Part shown: one piece after another, positions 16,416-24,667 of the stretch | Numbering within the stretch: the stretch's first letter is position 1 | How the letters are laid out: each line of letters opens with the position of its first letter | NCBI GenBank assembly: GCA_007135355.1 | Contig: SLJA01000002.1 | Coordinates: 1-34,328, forward strand | Direction: 5' to 3' | From: Wenzhouxiangella sp. | Lineage (GTDB): Bacteria; Pseudomonadota; Gammaproteobacteria; Xanthomonadales; Wenzhouxiangellaceae | Length of the DNA: 34,328 nt | Made by a program: the position numbers and the translations under genes | The notes under the pieces: generated by a model | The model's database searches: none | What the model saw: the letters and a program-made list of their open reading frames with translations, nothing else | Told to the model about the DNA's origin: nothing

Positions 16416-17425
16416 GCCAGCGTCACATTCTGTTGCTGGGTGTGGCGACTCTGATCGTCATGCTTTTGGCCTTGTTGTTGACCGGTCAGCGTGGCGCGGA
16501 TTCAGCCGCCGAGGGTGAATTGCTGGTCCCCGGCCTGCGCGCTGCGGTCAATGACCTGGCGGCTGTGGATTTGAGGGCGGCGGATGGCGCACTGATCGTA
16601 GCGTTGCGGCGCGGGCCGCGCGGCTGGGTAGTCGAGAATCACGATGCCTACGAGGCGGATTTTCGCCGCGTTCATGACTTTTTGCGTGAGCTGGCCACGG
16701 CGCGTCGCGCCGAAGCCCGCACCGCGCTGCCGGAATGGCATGGTCGATTGGGCCTGGCCGATTTGGGGAGCCCGGAAGCCAGCGGCGTGCTGGTGGAGTT
16801 TCCGGGTAGCGATCTGGCAGCGGTGATTCTGGGCAACCATGACTCGGTGACCGGGACACGTTTTGCCCGTTTGCAGAACGACCAGCGTACCTGGCTCACT
16901 GATCGTCCACTGGTGGTCGCCGAGCAGTCGGTGGACTGGCTGGAACGCAGCGTCATGGACATTCCGGCCGGGGAGCTGGCCGAGGTGACGATCGAGCATG
17001 CCGACGGTGATCGCGTGCGATTGCGCCCGGCCGATGAAAGCGGTGACCAGTGGGTGCTGCTGGACGTTCCCGATGGACGCGAGGCCGGACCGCGCTGGGA
17101 GATCCGCCCCGTGGCCAATGGCCTGGCCAACATCGTTCTGGACGGCGTGAGGCTGCACGTCGGGACAGTGCCGGAGGATGCAGTGCGCTCGACCTATGTA
17201 ACCCGAGATGGCCTGGTGTTTGTTGTTCAGCTGTTCACTGACGCCTATGGGAACTGGGCTCACTTTTCCGTGTCGACCGAGCCCGACGCTGCAGACGAGC
17301 AACACCTGATCGACGCGGCGGCCGTTGATGCCCGTTTGTCGCCCTGGCAATTTGCCCTTAGCCAACGCAAATTCGAGGTCATGACGCAGAGACAGGAAAG
17401 CCTGTTGGCGCCGCCACCGAGTTGA
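16412..17425 (+). CDS. DUF4340 domain protein of the GldFG cassette
   Basis: This 337-aa protein starts with a membrane helix (ILLLGVATLIVMLLALLLTG), followed by an extracytoplasmic beta-rich DUF4340 region. Typical features are LRRGPRGWVVENHDAYEADFRRVHDFLRELA, WHGRLGLADLGSPEASGVLVEF, RLQNDQRTWLTD and WLERSVMDIPAGELAEVTIEH. The ATG at 16412 overlaps the stop of the GldG-like gene (ATGA); the reading frame extends to 16355, but that part lies within the previous gene. It is the last gene of the four-gene cassette and likely binds the GldG-like partner at the outer face of the membrane. The stop lies eight bases before the convergent oxyR end. Confidence 0.85.
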   Translation: MSQRHILLLGVATLIVMLLALLLTGQRGADSAAEGELLVPGLRAAVNDLAAVDLRAADGALIVALRRGPRGWVVENHDAYEADFRRVHDFLRELATARRAEARTALPEWHGRLGLADLGSPEASGVLVEFPGSDLAAVILGNHDSVTGTRFARLQNDQRTWLTDRPLVVAEQSVDWLERSVMDIPAGELAEVTIEHADGDRVRLRPADESGDQWVLLDVPDGREAGPRWEIRPVANGLANIVLDGVRLHVGTVPEDAVRSTYVTRDGLVFVVQLFTDAYGNWAHFSVSTEPDAADEQHLIDAAAVDARLSPWQFALSQRKFEVMTQRQESLLAPPPS

Positions 17426-17433
17426 CGCGTCGT

Positions 17434-18336
17434 TCAGGGCTGCAAGAGCTCCGCATCAAGTGCGGAGAAGATTGCCGCCAGCTCTTCGAGAAAATCGTTC
17501 AATGCCGAGCTCTTGCGCCAAACCATGGCAATGGTGCGGCGTGGGGCCTGACCCTTGAACGGACGAATGACCAGATTTTCGGTTGGCGAAACCGGCGGCT
17601 TGATGGCCAGGGTGGGCAACAAGGTAATGCCGGTGTTGGCGGCCACCATCTGGCGCAGCGTTTCCATGCTGGTGGCATGGAAATCCAGTTGCTCATGCGC
17701 CCCGGCCAGTTGGCACACAGCCAGGGCTTGATCGCGCAGGCAGTGGCCGTCTTCCAGCAGCAGCAGCTCCTGGTCGGCCAGTTCGGTCAGGCTCAGGGCC
17801 TTGCGACGGCTTAACGGGTGGCCCTCGGGCATGGCGACCACGAAAGGTTCCTCGAACAGCTTGCGCGCAATCAATTGATCGCCGCCGGCCGGCAAGGCCA
17901 GAACAGCGGCATCCAGGCGTCCCTGTCCCAGCATCTCCAGCAGCTGCTCGGTTTTTTCCTCAAACAAACGCAGCTTCAACTTGGGGAAGCAATGACGGAT
18001 TCGCGGAATGACATGGGGCAACAGGTAAGGCGCCAGCGTCGGGAAAATCCCAAGTCGCAATAGACCCGAATGCGGGTCGCGTGAACGGCGAGCGACGGCT
18101 TTCATGGCCTCCACTTCGCTCAAGATCGTTCGGCAACGCTGCACGACCTCTTCGCCCACTCTTGTCAGCATCACTTGCCGCGGCAAGCGCTCGACCAGTT
18201 GGACATCCAGCTCCTCTTCCAGCTTCCGAATCTGTGTGCTCAAGGTCGGCTGGCTGACAAAACAGAGCTCGGCCGCCTTGCCGAAGTGGCGAACATCAGC
18301 CAGCGTGACCAGATATTGAAGGGCTCGAATGTTCAT
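17434..18336 (-). CDS. oxyR: Peroxide-sensing LysR-type regulator OxyR
   Basis: This 300-aa LysR protein opens with MNIRALQYLVTLADVRHFGKAAELCFVSQPTLSTQIRKLE, the OxyR helix-turn-helix. In the sensor domain LLLLEDGHCLRDQALAVC places both redox cysteines at residues 199 and 208, the same numbers as in E. coli OxyR. ATSMETLRQMVAANTGITLLP also matches. Hydrogen peroxide should form the Cys199-Cys208 disulfide and turn on defence genes such as catalase and alkyl hydroperoxide reductase, none of which is in the window. It lies 43 bases after the YfcC-like gene in the same direction as aidB, so the three may share a transcript. Confidence 0.95.
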   Translation of the reverse strand: MNIRALQYLVTLADVRHFGKAAELCFVSQPTLSTQIRKLEEELDVQLVERLPRQVMLTRVGEEVVQRCRTILSEVEAMKAVARRSRDPHSGLLRLGIFPTLAPYLLPHVIPRIRHCFPKLKLRLFEEKTEQLLEMLGQGRLDAAVLALPAGGDQLIARKLFEEPFVVAMPEGHPLSRRKALSLTELADQELLLLEDGHCLRDQALAVCQLAGAHEQLDFHATSMETLRQMVAANTGITLLPTLAIKPPVSPTENLVIRPFKGQAPRRTIAMVWRKSSALNDFLEELAAIFSALDAELLQP

Positions 18337-18379
18337 GCTGCCGGCGGTGCCATCACTGTGGTCGTACTCAGCCCGCCTC

Positions 18380-19855
18380 TCATGAGTAGCCGATCAGCAC
18401 CGCGGTGCCGATGAATGCCAGGGACAGCGCGGTATACAGGCCAAGCACCGGCAGGATCCAGCGCGCCCAGACCGCCCAGTCGATGCGCGCCGCGCCCAGC
18501 ACTCCCATTAGCGTGGCCGAGGTCGGAATGATCAGATTGGTCAGGCTGTCGCCAAGCTGGAAGCACAACACCGTGACCTGGCGCTGGATGCCGACCAGAT
18601 CGCCCAGTGGTGCCATCAGCGGCATGGTCAGGGCGGCCTGGGCAGAGCCCGAGGGAACCAGGAAGTTGATCACGCTCTGGACGAAAAACATCAGCCAGGC
18701 CGAAACCATTTCCGGCAAATGCACCAGACCCGAGGCCAGGGTGAACAGAATGGTATTCATCACCGAAGGCTCGGCCGGATGGGTGCCGCCGAGCAGCAAT
18801 ACCAGTCCGGCCGCCATCCCCACCACCAGTACCGCCGGTACCAGTCCGGCCGCACCCTCGCGGAAAGCCTGGGCCTGAGCATTGGCGCTGAGACGGTTCG
18901 GGCCCGGCAACAAGTACAGCAGGCCAATGACCAGGCCCAGAGTGAAAAACTGGGCAGCGATTTCCGGGATGAAGTATTCATGCACGATCACGCCCCAGAT
19001 CACCCAGCCGATGCCGGCGACGATCAGCAGCAACGCCAGCCCATCGCGCGCGCCAAAATCAGCCTGCGCTTCGCTGCCAACCGGGCTGCCACGGAAATAG
19101 TCATCCGACTTAAAGCACGGTGAGCTCTCCGGCGAGCGGTACACCTTGCGCGCCCACCACAGCGTAATGGCGACGCCGACGGCCGTGAATACTGTCCATA
19201 TCAGCATGCGTAGCGGCGCGCCGCTGAACAGCGGCACATCGGCAATGCCCTGGGCGATGCCCACATTGAACGGGTTCATCCAGCTGGCGGCAAAACCCAC
19301 CCGTGAGGCAACAAAAGTGACCAGCACGGCGGTAATGGCGTCGTAACCCAGGCGCACGATGATCGGCGCCAGCAAGATCACGAAGGCGATGGTCTCCTCG
19401 CTCATGCCGAAGATCGCCCCGCCCAGTGAAAACAGGAAAAACAGCAGCGGAAGAACGACGATGGGGTCTCGTTCGGTGCGCTGGATCAGGGCGCGCACAC
19501 CGCGGTCGATGCAGCCGGTCTTCAGAATCACGCCAAAGGCGCCACCAACGAGCAGCAGAAACGCGATGATGCCAACCGCGGCGCTGGTCCGGGAACCCGA
19601 GCTCAAGCCCTCGAAGGGCGCGTTCAGAAAGCCGACGGCGTCTCTGTCGGCGTTGAACAAAGGCGTACCCGGGCTGCCGCTGCTGTCCACGCTGAAGCTG
19701 TCCAGCGCCACCGGCAGGGTGCGGCCCTGCTCATCCAGTTCAACCTCAAAGCTGCCGGCCGGCACGACAAAGCTGAGCACCGCCAGTGCCAGGGCGATCC
19801 AGAACAGGATCACCAGGGTGTCCGGCGCAGCGCCGAGCGCGGGTCTGGGGGTCAT
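18380..19855 (-). CDS. YfcC/DcuC-family membrane transporter
   Basis: This 491-aa polytopic membrane protein has about 12 helices. Family features include VPAGSFEVELDEQGRTLPVA near the start, FGVILKTGCIDRGVRALIQ, LGGAIFGMSEETIAFVILLAPIIVRLGYDAITAVLVTFVASRVGFAASWMNPFNVGIAQGIA, and near the end INFLVPSGSAQAALTMPLMAPLGDLVGI with QLGDSLTNLIIPTSATLMGVL. These fit the YfcC branch of the C4-dicarboxylate/basic amino acid carrier superfamily. The substrate cannot be read from sequence. Its ATG overlaps the stop of the upstream aidB by four bases, which is strong coupling between an acyl-CoA-dehydrogenase-like repair protein and a carrier. Confidence 0.85.
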   Translation of the reverse strand: MTPRPALGAAPDTLVILFWIALALAVLSFVVPAGSFEVELDEQGRTLPVALDSFSVDSSGSPGTPLFNADRDAVGFLNAPFEGLSSGSRTSAAVGIIAFLLLVGGAFGVILKTGCIDRGVRALIQRTERDPIVVLPLLFFLFSLGGAIFGMSEETIAFVILLAPIIVRLGYDAITAVLVTFVASRVGFAASWMNPFNVGIAQGIADVPLFSGAPLRMLIWTVFTAVGVAITLWWARKVYRSPESSPCFKSDDYFRGSPVGSEAQADFGARDGLALLLIVAGIGWVIWGVIVHEYFIPEIAAQFFTLGLVIGLLYLLPGPNRLSANAQAQAFREGAAGLVPAVLVVGMAAGLVLLLGGTHPAEPSVMNTILFTLASGLVHLPEMVSAWLMFFVQSVINFLVPSGSAQAALTMPLMAPLGDLVGIQRQVTVLCFQLGDSLTNLIIPTSATLMGVLGAARIDWAVWARWILPVLGLYTALSLAFIGTAVLIGYS

Positions 19856-21519
19856 GCCGTCGCGCGCACGGGCAGCGCGCGTTCGATCATCGCGCTGTGG
19901 TCGCCCGCCGCCGGCAGGTTGCCGTACATCAACCCCGTTTGGTTGGCCAGTCTGCCGTGCACGAACAGATCAGCCAGAAATTGCTGCCCGGACGCCATCA
20001 GTACCGTTGCCTGCAGAGCCAGAGCCAGGGTTTCGACCAGATGCCGAGCCTGTGCCTGCGCCACGCCAGGCTGGGTTAGATCCTGCAGGCAGCGTTGCAG
20101 GGTGCTGCGCAGCCTGGGTGCGGCACTCAGCGCCGGCTCGACATAGGCGAGCAGGGCGTCGAGGCAGCGCGGTTCGCGCTTGAGCGCCCGCAGCACATCC
20201 AGGCACTGGATATTGCCCGAGCCTTCCCAGATGGCGTTGACCGGTGCTTCGCGGTACAGGCGTGGCAGAATGAACTCCTCCACGTAGCCGGCCCCGCCCA
20301 TGCATTCCTGAGCTTCGTTGATCATGCCCACCGCCCGCTTGCACACCCAGTACTTGGCCACCGGCGTGGCAATGCGCGCGATCAGTTCGGAAGCTTCGTC
20401 GCCGCGTTCGGCTTGTTCGAAACGCGCGGCCAGGTGCAGGGCCAGGCGCATCGCGGCTTCGGACTCCAGGGCCAGGTCGGCCAGTACGTTCATCATCAAG
20501 GGCTGACGCGCCAACGGCTGAGCGAAGGCTTCGCGTTGCGCGCAATGGTGCAGGGCCTGGGCTGCCGCCTGGCGCATCAGCGCGGCCGAACCGATGACGC
20601 AGTCCAGCCGGGTTTCGGCGACCATGCGGATGATCGTGGCCACGCCGCGGCCCGGCTCGCCGATCATCCGCGCCCAGGTGCCGGGATACTCAATTTCCGA
20701 TGATGCGTTGGAGAGATTGCCGAGCTTGTTCTTCAGTCGCTGGATATGGATCGGATTGACGCTGCCGTCGGGGCGAAAGCGCGGCACCAGGAAGCAGCTC
20801 AAGCCCTCGGGCGACTGAGCCAGGCTCAAAAAAGCGTCGGACATGGGCGCGGAACAAAACCACTTGTGGCCGATGAGTTCATAGGCCTGGCCTGGCCCTG
20901 CGGCGCCCAGCGGTCGGGCCCGGGTGGTGTTGGCGCGTACATCCGAGCCACCCTGTTTTTCCGTCATCGCCATGCCCAGGGTGACGCCGCGCTTGTCCGC
21001 GGCGGGCCTGAACGCCGGGTCGTACACGCCGGCCAGCACACGCGGCTCCCATTCGGCCGCAACCTCCGGCTGCGCGCGCAGGGTCGGGATGGCCGCATGG
21101 GTCATGGTGATCGGGCACATGGTGCCGGCTTCAAACTGGTTGTGCAGGTACATCAGTGCTGAACGCGCCACGCGGGCACCAGGCTGGCCGCTCCAGGTCA
21201 GCGTGCTCAGGCCATGGCCGATGCCGAGTTCCATCAGACGGTGATAGCTGGGATGGAAATCGACCTGGTCGACGCGCCGGCCATAGCGATCATGGGTGCG
21301 CAGCACCGGTTTGCAGGTATTGGCCGGCTCTCCCAGGGCCAGAATTTCCGAACCGGCTATGACGCCGTAGGCATTGAGCTGGTCGTCGAATGCGGCCGCG
21401 CCTTCATGCGCGACCGCCGCGCGCAGCGCGATATCGCCGGCATAGGCGTTGTAGTCCTGCAATGGCCCGGCCTGGTTGAAAACTTCATGGGTGGCAATTT
21501 GTGGTTGCGGTTTGTTCAT
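19852..21519 (-). CDS. aidB: AidB-like acyl-CoA dehydrogenase family protein
   Basis: This 555-aa flavoprotein closely follows E. coli AidB: THEVFNQAGPLQDYNAYAGDIAL, CPITMTHAAIPTLRAQPEVA, GMAMTEKQGGSDVRANTTRA, LIGHKWFCSAPMSDAFLSLAQ, RLKNKLGNLSNASSEIEY and LYREAPVNAIWEGSGNIQCLDVLRAL. AidB is induced by alkylating agents as part of the adaptive response, binds DNA and has weak isovaleryl-CoA dehydrogenase activity. The start at 21519 fits the AidB N-terminus and the -10 box at 21561-21556; an in-frame ATG at 21576 would lie upstream of that promoter. It heads a minus-strand unit with the transporter and oxyR, which ties it to stress defence. Confidence 0.92.
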   Translation of the reverse strand: MNKPQPQIATHEVFNQAGPLQDYNAYAGDIALRAAVAHEGAAAFDDQLNAYGVIAGSEILALGEPANTCKPVLRTHDRYGRRVDQVDFHPSYHRLMELGIGHGLSTLTWSGQPGARVARSALMYLHNQFEAGTMCPITMTHAAIPTLRAQPEVAAEWEPRVLAGVYDPAFRPAADKRGVTLGMAMTEKQGGSDVRANTTRARPLGAAGPGQAYELIGHKWFCSAPMSDAFLSLAQSPEGLSCFLVPRFRPDGSVNPIHIQRLKNKLGNLSNASSEIEYPGTWARMIGEPGRGVATIIRMVAETRLDCVIGSAALMRQAAAQALHHCAQREAFAQPLARQPLMMNVLADLALESEAAMRLALHLAARFEQAERGDEASELIARIATPVAKYWVCKRAVGMINEAQECMGGAGYVEEFILPRLYREAPVNAIWEGSGNIQCLDVLRALKREPRCLDALLAYVEPALSAAPRLRSTLQRCLQDLTQPGVAQAQARHLVETLALALQATVLMASGQQFLADLFVHGRLANQTGLMYGNLPAAGDHSAMIERALPVRATA

Positions 21520-21555
21520 GCCGCTTGATTGAATCTGGCGCTGAATGAGATCAAC

Positions 21556-21561
21556 AGTATA
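21556..21561 (-). promoter_or_regulatory. Candidate -10 box for aidB
   Basis: On the minus strand TATACT reads here and predicts a start near 21549, giving a 30-base leader before the aidB ATG at 21519. No good -35 box is seen at 17 bases. The box partly overlaps the region used by the divergent lipoprotein promoter. Confidence 0.4.
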
Positions 21562-21569
21562 TCGACCTG

Positions 21570-21599
21570 GTGACAAACCCGAGCCCGGGCCGCTAGACT
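21570..21599 (+). promoter_or_regulatory. Promoter of the small lipoprotein gene, predicting a leaderless mRNA
   Basis: GTGACA (21570-21575), 18 bases, then TAGACT (21594-21599) form a reasonable sigma-70 promoter. Seven bases after the -10 box falls on 21606, the A of the ATG of the lipoprotein gene. No Shine-Dalgarno stands before the ATG. Transcription would thus start at the start codon itself. Confidence 0.45.
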
Positions 21600-21605
21600 G
21601 CTTGT

Positions 21606-21788
21606 ATGGGAAAGCTGATCAGACTATTTGCGGTCGTGCTGATCCTGGCGGGTTGTTCCACCGATGCCGATGAGCCCGATCTGCTGGCGCCGCAGCGCGA
21701 GGCCATGGAGCGGGCTGACGACGTCGAGCGCGTGCTGCAGGAGGCAGCCGATCGTCAACGGCGGTTGATTGACCAGCACGACAGCTGA
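21606..21788 (+). CDS. Small lipoprotein of unknown function
   Basis: This 60-aa protein has a textbook lipoprotein signal: MGKLIRLFAVVLILAGCSTD, with the lipobox LAGC and Cys17 as the lipidated residue. The mature part (about 44 residues) is acidic and helical (EREAMERADDVERVLQEAADRQRRLIDQH-like) and could form a coiled coil. Asp after the Cys is at +4, not at the +2 position that would keep it in the inner membrane, so outer-membrane sorting is plausible. It is divergent from aidB and ends before a GC-rich hairpin. No family is recognised. Confidence 0.75.
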   Translation: MGKLIRLFAVVLILAGCSTDADEPDLLAPQREAMERADDVERVLQEAADRQRRLIDQHDS

Positions 21789-21822
21789 GTCGGCCTTGGA
21801 TTGAGATGATGGTCAAGGTCTT

Positions 21823-21846
21823 GAGCCGGCCACGCTGGGCCGGCTC
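21823..21846. terminator. GC-rich hairpin between convergent lipoprotein and S9 peptidase genes
   Basis: GAGCCGGCC (21823-21831) and GGCCGGCTC (21838-21846) form a perfect 9-bp stem with a six-base loop. There is no run of T on either side, so it is not a classical intrinsic terminator, but its place between two converging genes suggests it ends or shields transcripts from both sides. Confidence 0.5.
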
Positions 21847-21880
21847 GGGTCAGGTCTGACTGGGGCACCAGACTGGCAGC

Positions 21881-23842
21881 TCAGGGCTGCTCGAGACCCA
21901 GTACCTCGATCAGGAACAGGGTTTCGGCCTCGCGTTGAAAATCGCGATTGGACTGGCGCGCGAAGCCGTGCCCCTCGTCCAGGGCCAGCAGGTACCACGG
22001 ATCGCCGCCGGCTTCGCGCACGGCGGTGAGGATCTGCTCGGCCTCGGAGGCCGGCACGCGCGGATCGTTGGCGCCCTGGATGATGAACAGCGGCGCGGTG
22101 ATCCGGTGGGCGTTGTTAGACGGCGAGATCGACTCCAGGAACTCGCGAACTTCCGGAATCCGTTCATCACCGTATTCCACCCGACGCAAGTCCTGTCGAT
22201 AGCCGGCGGTGTTCTCGAGGAAGGTGACGAAATTGGAGATGCCGACGATGTTGATGCCGCCGGCCAGGCGGTCGGAGAAATGCATCAGGCTGGCCAGCAC
22301 CATGTAGCCACCGTAGGAGCCGCCGTAGACCACGACCCGGTTTTCGTCCAGGTCCGGTTGCTCGGCGATCCAGTCGAGCAGGGCGCCGATGTCGAAGACC
22401 GAGTTTTCGCGCAGGAATACGTTGTCAAGGTTCACAAACTCGTTGCCGTAGCCGCTCGAGCCGCGCACGTTCGGTACTGCCACGGCCGCGCCCAGTTCGT
22501 GGACCCAGTACATGAACGTCGAGCTGAATCCCGGTCGCGCCTGGGCTTCGGGGCCGCCGTGGATGGAGACGATGACCGGGTGCGGTCCGTCGCCTTCGGG
22601 CCGGTGGATGAAGGCGGGGATTTCCAGCCCGTCGAAACTCGTAAAGCTGATCAGTTCCGGCGGCTGGAAGCGCGATGTGTCCAGTCCGCCGACCTCGGAC
22701 TCGGTCCAGCGCACCAGTTCGCCGCTGTCCATTTCCAGCACCCAGGCGTCTCCCGGGGAGCCGGCGTAACTGTGGCTGAAGGCCAGGCGCTCGCCGTCCG
22801 GGCTGAAGCTCAAGCCCCCGATCAGTCCGGCCGGCAGCTGCGGCGCTTCCGGCCGCTCGCCGGTCTCCAGGTTCAGGAAATGCAGTTCGGCGATGCCGCC
22901 GGCGTTGATGGTGTAGGCCAGCAGGCTGCCGTCTGGCGACAGATCCATGGCTTGCACGTCCCAGGGGTGTTCGGACACCAGTGTCATTGCGCCGCTGTCC
23001 AGGTCGATGGTCTTGATGCGACGGAACTCGGCGTCGGCGTCGGTCACCACGAACAGCCGGCTGCCGTCTGCCGAGAAGCGCACGGCACCGTAGGCGACCT
23101 GCTGGTCCGGATTGATCTGCTCCATGTCGCCGCTGTCGAGGTCGAGCAGAAACAGGCGCGACTCATTGATGGAAATGTAGCGCGACAGCAGCAGGCGCGT
23201 GCCGTCGGGCGACCAGTCGGCCGGTACCGTCGTGCCCTCGGCCTGAACGAGCAGGCGGCGCGAGGCGGGGTCGGTGGGGTCGGCGACCCAGATCTTGTGG
23301 TTCGGCTCTTCCCAGGTGGTCGAAGCCCAGGCGACTTTCGCGCCGTCCGGCGACCAGCGCGCGCTCAGGTTGCGCGTGCCGCTTTCAGTGAACTGGATGC
23401 TGCGCGCGGTTGCCGGGTCGAACAAAAAGACCTGGAAGAACTCATCCCCTCCGACATCGCGGGTGAACATGAACTGTCCCGAGTCGTCGGGCCGTACGCT
23501 GGCCCCGCTGGTGCGCTCGTCGTAAAAGGTGATCTGGCGCCGCTTGCCCATGGGCTGGGCGACGTGGTGGATCTGGTTGGTCTCGCCGAAACGCGTGAGG
23601 ATGTAGATGCCGCCGTCGGGCGCGAAGTCTGAGAACGACGCCGAGCGTACATTCTGGAACTGGCGCAGGCGTTCGCGGATCCCCGGCGGGATTTCGGGGA
23701 TGTTTTCCATCACCAGGTTGCCCTGCTGGATGCGTTCAGGGCCCTGCTCGGCGACCGCCGCGGCGGTGAGCCCGCCAGACAGGGCGAGGGCCAGAACGCA
23801 GGCCGAAAGCGGGGCTGGGAACCATCTCTGGGTGTTTTTCAT
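21881..23842 (-). CDS. Secreted S9-family prolyl oligopeptidase
   Basis: This 653-aa protein has a signal peptide (LSACVLALALSGGLTAAAVA, cleavage likely after AVA near residue 31), a seven-bladed beta-propeller built from WSPDGTRLLL-like repeats (FAPDG, WSPDG, FSADG, LSPDG, FSPDG), and a C-terminal alpha/beta hydrolase domain. The catalytic triad is visible as Ser509 in GGSYGGYM, Asp593 in GANDPRVP and His625 in DEGHGF. The enzyme would cut short peptides, often after proline or at N-terminal dipeptides, in the periplasm. It is the last gene of a minus-strand series after yhbY and the Mth938-like gene (45-base gap). Confidence 0.93.
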   Translation of the reverse strand: MKNTQRWFPAPLSACVLALALSGGLTAAAVAEQGPERIQQGNLVMENIPEIPPGIRERLRQFQNVRSASFSDFAPDGGIYILTRFGETNQIHHVAQPMGKRRQITFYDERTSGASVRPDDSGQFMFTRDVGGDEFFQVFLFDPATARSIQFTESGTRNLSARWSPDGAKVAWASTTWEEPNHKIWVADPTDPASRRLLVQAEGTTVPADWSPDGTRLLLSRYISINESRLFLLDLDSGDMEQINPDQQVAYGAVRFSADGSRLFVVTDADAEFRRIKTIDLDSGAMTLVSEHPWDVQAMDLSPDGSLLAYTINAGGIAELHFLNLETGERPEAPQLPAGLIGGLSFSPDGERLAFSHSYAGSPGDAWVLEMDSGELVRWTESEVGGLDTSRFQPPELISFTSFDGLEIPAFIHRPEGDGPHPVIVSIHGGPEAQARPGFSSTFMYWVHELGAAVAVPNVRGSSGYGNEFVNLDNVFLRENSVFDIGALLDWIAEQPDLDENRVVVYGGSYGGYMVLASLMHFSDRLAGGINIVGISNFVTFLENTAGYRQDLRRVEYGDERIPEVREFLESISPSNNAHRITAPLFIIQGANDPRVPASEAEQILTAVREAGGDPWYLLALDEGHGFARQSNRDFQREAETLFLIEVLGLEQP

Positions 23843-23887
23843 TGCTTGTCAAGTCTCGCTGTTGTGTGGCGCCGGGTCAGCGGCGGA

Positions 23888-24271
23888 TCAGGATTCGGCG
23901 CGCGGCAGGATCAGACCGGCAATGGCGCGCCGGTTTTCGCTCATCAGGATATTGAAAGTGCGGCAGGCGGCGGCCAGGGTCATCGTCTCAAGGCCAATTC
24001 CGCGCTCGAGGAACAAGCGCTGAACGCCGGGGTCGGGAAAGCCGGGACGGACGCCATGGCCGAGGATGACCAGTTCGGGTCCATGGTTCAGCAGGGGCGC
24101 GACCGTGGACTCGTCGAGATCCTCAAGCCTGTGCACCGGCCAGTCGTCGACCAGCAGTCGCGCACCCAGGATCAGGCTGCTGCGGTGGATGGACTCGTCA
24201 ATGGTCAGTTCGTGTTCGCCAACCCGTCGGATAAAGTGATACTGGCCGGGCCGGTGCTCGGTCAATTGCAT
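23888..24271 (-). CDS. Mth938/NDUFAF3-like domain protein
   Basis: This 127-aa protein matches the Mth938-like (DUF498/NDUFAF3) fold: a short beta-rich start (YHFIRRVGEHELTIDESIHRSSLILGARLLVDDWP), then LLNHGPELVILGHGVRPGFPDP, and the end part GIGLETMTLAAACRTFNILMSENRRAIAGLILP. Bacterial members are common and uncharacterised; the mitochondrial relative assists complex I assembly. It lies between yhbY (34 bases upstream) and the S9 peptidase on the minus strand. The role here is unknown. Confidence 0.85.
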   Translation of the reverse strand: MQLTEHRPGQYHFIRRVGEHELTIDESIHRSSLILGARLLVDDWPVHRLEDLDESTVAPLLNHGPELVILGHGVRPGFPDPGVQRLFLERGIGLETMTLAAACRTFNILMSENRRAIAGLILPRAES

Positions 24272-24305
24272 CTTCGAAATTCCAGGTCATTGCTCGGCTG
24301 CCAGG

Positions 24306-24599
24306 TCAGGCGGGCAGCGCGATTTTGGGCTTCTTCGGGTGGCGTCGATAGTAACAGGCCACTTGTCCAATCTGATGAACGAGTTCGGCGCGGAAGTCCT
24401 GCGTAATCTGGCTGATCCACTCTGTCCGCTGGTCTCGTTCGGCGCGCACTTTGACCTTGATCAGCTCATGGTGTTCCAGGGCCTGTTCGATTTCCGTGCG
24501 CACGTTCTCGCTCAAACCCTTGTCGGCCACGGTGACGACGGGTTTCAGGTTATGGGTCAATCCGCGCAAATAGCGGCGTTGGGTGTTGGTCAGGGGCAT
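24306..24599 (-). CDS. yhbY: YhbY family RNA-binding protein (CRM domain, large-subunit assembly)
   Basis: YhbY is a small CRM-domain protein that binds pre-50S particles. The 97-aa protein has the whole domain: LTNTQRRYLRGLTHNLKPVVTVADKGLSENVRTEIEQALEHHELIKVKV. The GxxG-like loop is changed, with VADKGLS in its usual place. It is divergent from rlmE, as in E. coli and many gammaproteobacteria, with only 68 bases between the two starts, so a shared promoter region is likely. In E. coli greA follows on the yhbY side; here an Mth938-like gene does. Confidence 0.94.
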   Translation of the reverse strand: MPLTNTQRRYLRGLTHNLKPVVTVADKGLSENVRTEIEQALEHHELIKVKVRAERDQRTEWISQITQDFRAELVHQIGQVACYYRRHPKKPKIALPA

Positions 24600-24667
24600 G
24601 TCTTGAGTGGGTGATAAGATGCCGATCAGTGTAACTGAAGGCTTCAGCGCTCAGAGGAGTCCGCCCC

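Noticed and set aside
21935-23632. 565-aa plus-strand ORF opposite the S9 peptidase
   Set aside because: The opposite strand carries the full signal peptide, propeller and catalytic triad; this frame has no recognisable motif.
24600-24667. Sigma-32 heat-shock promoter for rlmE-ftsH
   Set aside because: CTTGAG is present at 24602-24607 but no CCCCAT-like box follows at the right distance.
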